In this document: positions 57,428-64,000 of the stretch, in pieces
Position numbering within the stretch: position 1 is the first letter of the stretch
Layout: each line of letters begins with the position of its first letter
NCBI RefSeq assembly: GCF_011043545.1
Contig: NZ_JAAKGP010000004.1
Location: forward strand, 248,001 to 312,000
DNA length: 64,000 nt
Origin: Rhodobacter sp. SGA-6-6
GTDB lineage: Bacteria; Pseudomonadota; Alphaproteobacteria; Rhodobacterales; Rhodobacteraceae
Direction: 5' to 3'
Notes under the pieces: model-generated
What the model saw: the letters and a program-made list of their open reading frames with translations, nothing else
Database searches by the model: none
What the model was told of the DNA's origin: nothing
Position numbers and translations under genes: made by a program

Positions 57428-58045
57428 ATGGACTACGACTTCACCCGCCTGCCCGACGCCGACCGCTACCGCCTCTTGACCAACTTCGTCGGGCCGCGCC
57501 CCATCGCGCTGGTCTCCACCGTCGATGCCGCGGGCAATGCAAATGCCGCGCCGATGAGCTTCTTCAACGTCTTCTCGCACGAGCCGCCGATCCTGATCCT
57601 CGGCATCCAGCCGCGCATGGACGGCAGCCCGAAGGACACGGTGGCCAACCTGCGCCGCTCGGGCGAGTTCGTGGTGCATATGGTGGACATGGCGACGGCC
57701 GGGGCGATGCTGGTGACGGGGCGCGACTACCCGCCCGGCACCGACGAGATCGCCATGGCCGGGCTGACCGCGGTGCCCGCGCGCCAGGTCGCCGCCCCCC
57801 GCATCGCCGAGGCGCCCTGCGCCATGGAATGCCGGGTCGAGCAGATCATCGACTACCCCCGCCGCGCCATCGTCCTGGGCCGGGTGGTGCAGATGTTCGT
57901 GCAGGACCGCTGCCTGGACGCCCGCGGCCGCTATGTGAACCCCGCCACCTACCAGCCGATCGCGCGGCTGCACGCCGACAACTACGTCACCAGCGACCGC
58001 CAGATCGTGCTGGAAGACGCGCCGGAATGGCAAGACCCCGCCTAA
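57428..58045 (+). CDS. Flavin reductase-like FMN-binding protein
   Basis: 205 residues with the split-barrel flavin reductase fold: GPRPIALVSTVDAAGNANAA, APMSFFNVFSHEPPILILG, RSGEFVVHMVD. The family supplies reduced flavin to a monooxygenase or acts as a small flavoenzyme. No partner monooxygenase is encoded in the window. It starts 1 bp after the ATPase stop and ends the operon. Confidence 0.85.
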   Translation: MDYDFTRLPDADRYRLLTNFVGPRPIALVSTVDAAGNANAAPMSFFNVFSHEPPILILGIQPRMDGSPKDTVANLRRSGEFVVHMVDMATAGAMLVTGRDYPPGTDEIAMAGLTAVPARQVAAPRIAEAPCAMECRVEQIIDYPRRAIVLGRVVQMFVQDRCLDARGRYVNPATYQPIARLHADNYVTSDRQIVLEDAPEWQDPA

Positions 58046-58171
58046 GCACGGCAGGACTCCCCATCGGCAACTGTCTGGCGGCATGGTCGGGGAACGTGGT
58101 ATCGCTGCCCGGGTGGAGCGGCCGCCGGGCGATGCGCCGGCAGCCATGTCTTTCAACGGCGGGAACCGACG

Positions 58172-59578
58172 ATGACCGGGCAGACGATCCGAAACCACAC
58201 TTTCGCGGCGCTGAAGATCGGCGACGAGGCCTCGCTGACCCGCACCGTCGGGGTCAACGACATCTCGCTGTTCGCGGCGGTCTCGGGCGACGTGAACCCG
58301 GCCCATCTGGACCCGCTGTTCATCGGCGACGGCACCGCCTGCGGCCAGATCGCCGCGCATGGGATGTGGACGGCGGCGATGGTCTCGGCCGTGCTGGGCA
58401 CCCGGCTGCCCGGCCCCGGCACGATCTACCTGGACCAGACCGCCCATTTCCGCTGCCCGGTGGTGCCGGGCGACACCATCACCGCCACCGTGCGGGTGGC
58501 GGAAAAGCGCGATCCCGGCCGGATCGTGGTGCTGGACACCTTCTGCACCAACCAGCGCGGCGAGCGGGTGCTGGAAGGAGCCGCCACGGTGGTGGCCCCG
58601 GCGAACGAGATGACGCTGCCCGCCACGCCCGCGCCCAAGGCGGTGCTGCTGCCCGCCAGCCGCTACACCCCCTTCATCGACGAGGCCCGCGCCGCCCCGC
58701 CGATCCGCGCCGCCATCGTGCATCCCTGCTCGCGCGCCGCCATCCTCGGCGCGGTCGAGGTGCGGGACGAGGGCCTGCTGGACCCGCTGCTGATCGGCCC
58801 CGAGGCGAAGATCCGCGCCGTGGCCGAGGAGGCCGGCGTCTCGCTGGAGGGGATGGAGATCGAAAGCACCGAGCACAGCCACGCCGCCGCCGCCCGGGCG
58901 GTGGAACTGGCCGTGGCCCGCAAGGTCGCGGTGCTGGTCAAGGGCAGCCTGCACACCGACGAACTGCTGGGCGCGGTGGTGGCGCGCGAGTCCGGCCTGC
59001 GGACCGAGCGGCGGATCAGCCATGCCTATGCGATGGACGTGCCCGCCTACGGCAAGCCGGTGATCGTCACCGATGCCGCCATCAACATCGCGCCGACGCT
59101 GGAGCACAAGCGCGACATCTGCCAGAACGCCATCGACCTGATGCGGCTGATGGGGGCCGACCAGCCCCGGGTCGCCGTGCTGGCGGCGGCCGAGATGGTC
59201 AACCCGGCCATGCCCGCCACGCTGGACGCCGCCGCGCTGACGGTGATGGCGGCGCGCGGCCAGATCACCGGCGGGCTGGTGGACGGGCCGCTGGCCTTCG
59301 ACAACGCCATCAGCCCCGAGGCGGCGCGGACCAAGGGCATCGCCTCGGCCGTGGCCGGGCAGGCCGACATCCTGCTGGTCCCGGATCTGGAGGCCGGCAA
59401 CATGCTGGCCAAGCAGCTGATCTATTTCGCCGGCGCCACCGCCGCCGGGCTGGTGCTGGGTGCGCGGGTGCCGATCGTGCTGACCAGCCGGGCCGATCCG
59501 CTGTCGGCCCGCATCGCCTCGGCCGCGCTGGCCAAGCTCTGCGTGCTGCGCAAGGCGGTGCCGGGGGTGCCGGCATGA
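58172..59578 (+). CDS. MaoC dehydratase-phosphate acyltransferase fusion
   Basis: 468 residues. The N-terminal MaoC-like hotdog domain (about 1-140) has the hydratase motif AAVSGDVNPAHLDP. The C-terminal phosphate acetyl/butyryl-transferase domain (about 155-468) has VLVKGSLHTDELL and SHAYAMDVPAYGKP. Such fusions are known in alphaproteobacteria, paired with acetate kinase as here (4-bp overlap). It would interconvert acyl-CoA and acyl phosphate. The 126 bp upstream show no clear regulatory element. Confidence 0.9.
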   Translation: MTGQTIRNHTFAALKIGDEASLTRTVGVNDISLFAAVSGDVNPAHLDPLFIGDGTACGQIAAHGMWTAAMVSAVLGTRLPGPGTIYLDQTAHFRCPVVPGDTITATVRVAEKRDPGRIVVLDTFCTNQRGERVLEGAATVVAPANEMTLPATPAPKAVLLPASRYTPFIDEARAAPPIRAAIVHPCSRAAILGAVEVRDEGLLDPLLIGPEAKIRAVAEEAGVSLEGMEIESTEHSHAAAARAVELAVARKVAVLVKGSLHTDELLGAVVARESGLRTERRISHAYAMDVPAYGKPVIVTDAAINIAPTLEHKRDICQNAIDLMRLMGADQPRVAVLAAAEMVNPAMPATLDAAALTVMAARGQITGGLVDGPLAFDNAISPEAARTKGIASAVAGQADILLVPDLEAGNMLAKQLIYFAGATAAGLVLGARVPIVLTSRADPLSARIASAALAKLCVLRKAVPGVPA

Positions 59579-60741
59579 GCGGCACGATCCTGACCTTCAA
59601 CGCCGGCTCCTCCACGGTGAAGCTGGGGGCCTATGCCATCGAGCGCGGCGGGCTGCGGCATCTGGCCCGCGCCGGGATCGACTTCCGCGACGACCCGCTG
59701 GAGGTGCGGCTGACCCTGGGCGAGGACCGGCTGGCGCATCCGCTGGCGGGGGCGGACATGACCTCGGTCCTGCACGCCGCGCTGGACTGGCTGGGCCGGC
59801 ACATCGACCTGCAGGAGATCGCGGCCATCGGCCACCGCGTGGTGCATGGCGGCGACCTGTTCTCCGGCCCGGCGGTGATCGACGATGACAGCTTGCAGCG
59901 GATGGCCAGCCTGTCCCGGCTGGCCCCGCTGCACCAGCCGCAGAACCTGCGGCTGATCGAGGCGATGCGGGCGCTGCGGCCCGAGGTGCTGCAGACCGCC
60001 TCCTTCGACACCGCCTTCCACGCCACCCAGGACCCGCTGGCCCGCCGCTTCGCGCTGCCGCGGGCGCTGCACGACCAGGGCATCCGCCGTTACGGCTTCC
60101 ACGGCCTGTCCTACCGTTACATCGCCGGGGCGCTGCGCGACACCGACCTGCCGGTGGATGCGAAGGTGGTGGTGGCGCATCTGGGCAGCGGCGCCAGCCT
60201 CTGCGCCATGCAAGGCGGCATCAGCCGCGACAGTTCGATGGGCTTCTCCACGCTGGACGGCATCCCGATGGCCACCCGCTGCGGCGCGCTGGACCCGGGG
60301 GTGCTGCTGCATCTGCTGGGCCCGATGAGCTGGAGCCTGGACCGGGTGGAGCGGATGCTCTACCACGAAAGCGGATTGCTGGGGGTCTCGGGCCTGAACG
60401 CCGACAGCCGCGACCTGCTGGAAAGCCCCGCGCCGGAGGCGGCCGAGGCCATCGCCCTCTTCTGCCTGCGCATCGCCGGCGAGACGGCGCGGCTGGCCGC
60501 CACCCTGGGCGGGCTGGACGCGCTGGTCTTCACCGCCGGCATCGGCGAGAACCAGCCCCGCATCCGCACCATGATGGCCGAACGGCTGGGCTGGCTGGGG
60601 CTGGCGCTGGACGATGCCGCCAATGCGGCGAACGCGCGCCGCATCAGCCGCCCGGACAGCCGCGTCGCCGCCTTCGTCATCCCGACCGACGAGGAACGCA
60701 TCATCGCCGAAGAGGCGCTGAGCCTGCGCAGGCGGGCCTAG
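59575..60741 (+). CDS. ackA: Acetate/propionate-type kinase
   Basis: 388 residues with the ASKHA acetate kinase motifs LTFNAGSSTVKLG, AIGHRVVHGGDLF, VAHLGSGASLCA and FTAGIGENQPRIR. It makes ATP from the acyl phosphate produced by the upstream enzyme, or the reverse. Acetate is the default substrate; propionate or butyrate cannot be excluded. It converges on proV with a 12-bp gap. Confidence 0.93.
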   Translation: MSGTILTFNAGSSTVKLGAYAIERGGLRHLARAGIDFRDDPLEVRLTLGEDRLAHPLAGADMTSVLHAALDWLGRHIDLQEIAAIGHRVVHGGDLFSGPAVIDDDSLQRMASLSRLAPLHQPQNLRLIEAMRALRPEVLQTASFDTAFHATQDPLARRFALPRALHDQGIRRYGFHGLSYRYIAGALRDTDLPVDAKVVVAHLGSGASLCAMQGGISRDSSMGFSTLDGIPMATRCGALDPGVLLHLLGPMSWSLDRVERMLYHESGLLGVSGLNADSRDLLESPAPEAAEAIALFCLRIAGETARLAATLGGLDALVFTAGIGENQPRIRTMMAERLGWLGLALDDAANAANARRISRPDSRVAAFVIPTDEERIIAEEALSLRRRA

Positions 60742-60753
60742 CTTCGGCCCGAC

Positions 60754-61797
60754 CTAAGCGGCGTCGGAGGCGAACATGCCGCGGTTGATCGTCGCCATGT
60801 CGATGGTGCCCAGCGGGCGGCCCTCGCCGTCCACCACCGCGAACCGCTCCTGCCCCGAGGCGATGATGCGCCGCGCCGCCTCGTCCAGCAGCGTGCCGGC
60901 GGGCAGCTGCGGCAGGGCGGCGTCCGCCGGGCCCTTCGCCATCAGCGTCTCGACCCGGATCACCTTGCCGCGGTTCACATGCTCCACGAAGCTGGAGATG
61001 TAGTCGTCGGCCGGGCGCATCACGATGTCCTGTCCGGTGCCCTGCTGCACCATCTCGCCGTCGCGCAGGATGGCGATCTGGTCGCCGAGGCGCAGGGCCT
61101 CGTCCAGGTCGTGGGTGATGAAGACGATGGTCTTGCGGATGTCCTTCTGCAGGTCCAGCAGGATCGTCTGCATGTCCATGCGGATCAGCGGGTCCAGCGC
61201 CGAGAAGGCCTCGTCCATCAACAGGATCGGCGCGTCGTTGGTCAGCGCACGGGCAAGGCCCACCCGCTGCTGCATCCCGCCCGACAGCTGGTTGGGGTAT
61301 TTCTGCTCGAAGCCCTTCAGCCCCACCCGCTCCAGCCAGTGGGCCGCGGTCTCGACCTGCTTCGCCCGCGGCACGCCCTGGACCTCCAGTCCGTAGACGG
61401 TGTTCTCCAGCACGTTGCGGTGCGGCAGCAGCGCGAACTTCTGGAACACCATCGCCGTCTTGTGGCGGCGGAATTCGCGCAACTGGTCGGGGGTCATCTT
61501 CACCACATCCTCGCCGCCGACCACCACCTCGCCCGAGGTCGGGTCGATCAGCCGGTTGATGTGGCGGATCAGCGTGGACTTGCCGGACCCGGACAGCCCC
61601 ATGATCACCTGGATGCAGCCCGCCGGCATCGAGATGTTGATGTCGCGCAGGCCCAGGACATGGCCGTGCTTCTCGTTCAGCTCGGTCTTGGACATGCCGC
61701 CTTCGACCAGCGGCACCAGCTCGGCCGCCTTCGGGCCGAAGACCTTGTAGAGGCGGCGGATCTCGATGCCGTATTCGTTAATTGCCGGATCAGCCAT
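60754..61797 (-). CDS. proV: Glycine betaine/proline ABC transporter ATP-binding protein (ProV)
   Basis: 347 residues. Walker A GLSGSGKST, signature LSGGMQQRV, Walker B ILLMDEAFSALDPLIR (the DEAFSALD form typical of quaternary-amine transporters), plus a C-terminal CBS-like part (about 285-345) that in this family senses ionic strength. It overlaps proW by 8 bp. Confidence 0.93.
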   Translation of the reverse strand: MADPAINEYGIEIRRLYKVFGPKAAELVPLVEGGMSKTELNEKHGHVLGLRDINISMPAGCIQVIMGLSGSGKSTLIRHINRLIDPTSGEVVVGGEDVVKMTPDQLREFRRHKTAMVFQKFALLPHRNVLENTVYGLEVQGVPRAKQVETAAHWLERVGLKGFEQKYPNQLSGGMQQRVGLARALTNDAPILLMDEAFSALDPLIRMDMQTILLDLQKDIRKTIVFITHDLDEALRLGDQIAILRDGEMVQQGTGQDIVMRPADDYISSFVEHVNRGKVIRVETLMAKGPADAALPQLPAGTLLDEAARRIIASGQERFAVVDGEGRPLGTIDMATINRGMFASDAA

Positions 61798-62677
61798 GGA
61801 CGATCTCCAGATGCTTTTGCAGGCGGCGGCCGTAGGCCTGGCTCACCCGGTCGAAGATGATGGCGATGCCCACGATGGCGAGGCCGTTGAACATGCCCAT
61901 GGTAAAATACTGGTTGTTGATCGCGCGCAGCACCGGCTGGCCCAGGCCCTGCACCCCGATCATCGAGGCGATCACCACCATCGCCAGCGCCATCATGATG
62001 GTCTGGTTGATCCCGGCCATGATCGTCGGCAGCGCCAGCGGCATCTGCACGTTCTTCAGCTTCTGCCAAGAGGAGGAGCCGAAGGCATCCGCCGCCTCCA
62101 GCACGTCCTTGTCCACCAACCGGATGCCGAGGTTGGTCAGCCGGATCATCGGCGGGATGGCGTAGATCACCACCGCGATCACCCCGGGCACCCGGCCGAT
62201 GCCCAGAAGCATCACCACCGGGATCAGGTAGACGAAGGAGGGCATCGTCTGCATCACGTCGAGGATCGGGTTCATCACGCTCTGCATCCGGTTCGACCGC
62301 GCCATCAGGATGCCGATCGGGATGCCGAGCGCGATGGCCACCACCGTGCAGACGAAGATCATCGACACGGTGCGCATCGTGTCTTCCCACATGTCGAAAT
62401 AGCCGATGATCAGCAGCGTCAGGATCGAGCCGATGACGATCTTCCAGCTGCGGCTGGCGAACCAGGCGATGGCGCCGACAACGGCCAGCATCACCGGCCA
62501 GGGCGTGGCCAGCATCAGCCGCTCGGACTGGATCAGGAACTGCCGCAGCGGCTCGAACATCGTCTCGAAGGTGCCGCCCCAGGCCCGGGTGAACTCGCGG
62601 AAGCCGTCGTCGATGACCTTGCGAAGGTCGCGCAACGCCTCGTCGCTCATATGCGGAAATTCTGTGAACCAACTCAT
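61790..62677 (-). CDS. proW: Glycine betaine/proline ABC transporter permease (ProW)
   Basis: 295 residues: a hydrophilic N-terminus (MSWFTEFPHMSDEALRDL), then six to seven helices with PILDVMQTMPSFVYLIPVVM and the EAA loop EAADAFGSSSWQKLKNVQMP. The ATG at 62677 is preferred over a longer frame with no membrane or ribosome-site support. Two hairpins separate it from proX. Confidence 0.92.
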   Translation of the reverse strand: MSWFTEFPHMSDEALRDLRKVIDDGFREFTRAWGGTFETMFEPLRQFLIQSERLMLATPWPVMLAVVGAIAWFASRSWKIVIGSILTLLIIGYFDMWEDTMRTVSMIFVCTVVAIALGIPIGILMARSNRMQSVMNPILDVMQTMPSFVYLIPVVMLLGIGRVPGVIAVVIYAIPPMIRLTNLGIRLVDKDVLEAADAFGSSSWQKLKNVQMPLALPTIMAGINQTIMMALAMVVIASMIGVQGLGQPVLRAINNQYFTMGMFNGLAIVGIAIIFDRVSQAYGRRLQKHLEIVHG

Positions 62678-62760
62678 CTTGCGCCCCCCAGCTGTGCTTG
62701 CCTGTGCCCCGCCCCGGCCGCAAAGGCACCCCCCGCTGCGGCATGGCACAGAAACCGTGT

Positions 62761-62825
62761 CCGGGCCGCCTGCATCGCCGGCGGCCCGGGAAAAAGAATG
62801 TCCGGCGGCTTGCGGGCCGCCGGAC
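62761..62825 (-). terminator. Tandem hairpins in the proX-proW gap
   Basis: Minus strand: GTCCGGCGGC/GCCGCCGGAC (62825-62800, 6-base loop), followed by ATTCTTTTTC, a good intrinsic terminator form. A second 10-bp stem CCGGGCCGCC/GGCGGCCCGG (62789-62761) follows at once. They lie after the binding-protein gene and should leave it more abundant than the downstream permease and ATPase. Confidence 0.75.
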
Positions 62826-62836
62826 GGATTATCGGA

Positions 62837-63838
62837 TCAAAGCGCCGACTTGATCTTCTCGGCGGCTTCGGGCGTCACCCACTGGGTCCAGATTTCCTCG
62901 TTGTTCTGCAGGAAATAGCGCGCGCCATCCTCGCCAGCGGCCTGGTTGTCGGTCATCCAGGCCATCAGCGCGTTGACGGTGGCGTTCGACCAGGACCGGG
63001 TGTCGAGATAGGCCTTCACCTCGGCCGGCGCCCGCTCGGCGAAGGCCGAGGTCATCAGCGTCTGCACGGTGTCGCCCGGCCAGTCGTTCTTCTGCGGATC
63101 GGGGCATTCGGCCACCGAGTTGCAGCGCTTCCACTCTTCCTCGTTGAACTCGACGCCATGGCCCAGCTTGACCATCTCGTATTTGCCCAGAAGCGCGGTC
63201 GGCGCCCAATAGTAGCCGACCCAGCCCTGCTGGTTCTCATAGGCGCGGGCGATCGAGCCGTCCAGACCGGCGGCCGAGCCGGTGTCGATCAGCTTGAAGC
63301 CCGCTTCCTCGGCGCCATAGGCCTTGAACAGCTGCGCGGTCACCACGGTGCCGCCCCAGCCGGCCGGGCCGTTGTGCACCGCGCCCTTCGACGGGTCCTC
63401 GGCATCCGGGAACAGGTCCGGGCGCTTCAGCACGTCGTCGATGGTCTTCAGGTCGGGGTTGGCGTCGGCGAGGTATTTCGGAATCCACCAGCCCTGCACC
63501 GCGCCGTCCGACAGCGCCGTGGCGCCGACGACCAGCCGGCCTTCGGAGGTCCCGCGCGAGATCACCTCGGGCACCAGGTCGACCCAGCCTTCCGGCGCGA
63601 CATCGGGGGCGCCGGTTTCCACCATCGAGGTGATGGTCGGCACGGTGTCGCCGGTGATCACGTTGGTGTTGCAGCCATAGCCTTCCTTCAGGATGAAGGC
63701 GTCCAGCGCGGCCAGCACCTCGGCACTTTGCCAGTTCATGCTGGCGATGGTGACATCGCCGCAGTCCTGCGCCATCGCGGCGGTGGCGCCGAAGCCGAAG
63801 CCCAGCGACAGAAGAACGGTAACAGCAGATTTTTTCAT
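62837..63838 (-). CDS. proX: Glycine betaine/proline ABC transporter substrate-binding protein (ProX)
   Basis: 333 residues with a signal peptide (cut near AAMAQDCG). OpuAC family: DVTIASMNWQSAEVLAALD, Trp-bearing APEGWVDL, GWWIPKYL and QQGWVGYYWAP, aromatic residues that usually form the cation cage for quaternary amines, and a Cys pair. GGGAGATATCC precedes the ATG. It is the first gene of the minus-strand operon. Confidence 0.92.
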   Translation of the reverse strand: MKKSAVTVLLSLGFGFGATAAMAQDCGDVTIASMNWQSAEVLAALDAFILKEGYGCNTNVITGDTVPTITSMVETGAPDVAPEGWVDLVPEVISRGTSEGRLVVGATALSDGAVQGWWIPKYLADANPDLKTIDDVLKRPDLFPDAEDPSKGAVHNGPAGWGGTVVTAQLFKAYGAEEAGFKLIDTGSAAGLDGSIARAYENQQGWVGYYWAPTALLGKYEMVKLGHGVEFNEEEWKRCNSVAECPDPQKNDWPGDTVQTLMTSAFAERAPAEVKAYLDTRSWSNATVNALMAWMTDNQAAGEDGARYFLQNNEEIWTQWVTPEAAEKIKSAL

Positions 63839-64000
63839 GGATATCTCCCGATTACGGTTTGTAGGTGAACCCGGCGGCGACACCGCTTCTGCCGGCGGGC
63901 TGTGGCGGACAAGGATCTGGCAGGCCATTCCGCCCCGGGGCCGCAAGGACAGGAAGCGAAGGGAAAGCCGCTGTTGCGGGCACGGCGCACGCCTGCGGAT
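63839..64000 (-). other. Upstream region of proX, no gene seen
   Basis: This terminal stretch holds the proX ribosome site and GC-rich leader. I find no coding potential or clear promoter before the window ends. Confidence 0.5.

Overview
The DNA is very GC-rich, genes are packed with 1-11 bp start/stop overlaps, and the window carries an oxygen-dependent cobalamin pathway (cobG), a pseudoazurin, TRAP transporters and a bluE homologue. Together these suggest an alphaproteobacterium of the Rhodobacter/Paracoccus type (Rhodobacterales). I see no rRNA, tRNA, insertion sequence, prophage or CRISPR array.

Region 1 (1-20.98 kb) is iron acquisition. After the start of an M20 peptidase and a cytochrome b561 come a catechol-activating enzyme, a free aryl carrier protein and an EntF-like C-A-PCP-TE synthetase. 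This is a trimmed enterobactin-type assembly line without the 2,3-dihydroxybenzoate genes. A divergent ferri-siderophore esterase and a YncE-like propeller protein follow. Next is a FecB/FecCD/ABC uptake system joined by overlap to a complete TRAP transporter (DctQ, DctM, DctP). On the opposite strand lies a TonB receptor operon: receptor, second YncE paralogue, DUF3649, PepSY membrane protein, DUF3325. An ECF sigma factor is divergent from the receptor.

Region 2 (21.5-26.3 kb, minus strand) is a cobalamin-riboswitch-controlled ABC uptake operon (BtuFCD-like). It also encodes a pseudoazurin, a methyltransferase and a protein that is only the C-terminal lobe of the operon's own binding protein.

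Region 3 (26.6-45.8 kb) is aerobic cobalamin synthesis. cobO stands apart on the minus strand. A second riboswitch leads a run DUF1636-cobW-cobN-cobG-cobH-cobI-cobJ-(cobK)-cobL-cobE-cobM-cobB-cobA-(cobF)-bluE-cobC, in which cobK and cobF are inverted with identical overlap geometry. A third riboswitch precedes cobalt transporter genes cbtB-cbtA and two unrecognised genes. cobQ, cobD, cobP/U/V, cobS/T and bluB are not in the window. A small dispersed repeat family occurs four times here, once inside cobN and once at the start of cobJ.

Region 4 (46.0-48.7 kb, minus strand) is a Rieske oxygenase/reductase pair resembling glycine betaine demethylase GbcAB, with a fourth cobalamin riboswitch in front of it. 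This is the most unexpected regulatory link in the window.

Region 5 (48.8-60.7 kb) is a catabolic locus: Asp/Glu (hydantoin) racemase, GntR/FCD regulator with palindromic operators, oligopeptide-type ABC transporter, CodA-like amidohydrolase and flavin reductase-like protein, then a MaoC-Pta fusion with acetate kinase. The substrate is unknown, probably a small cyclic amide or amino-acid-like compound.

Region 6 (60.75-64 kb, minus strand) is a glycine betaine/proline ABC importer (ProX, ProW, ProV), which could supply the GbcAB substrate.
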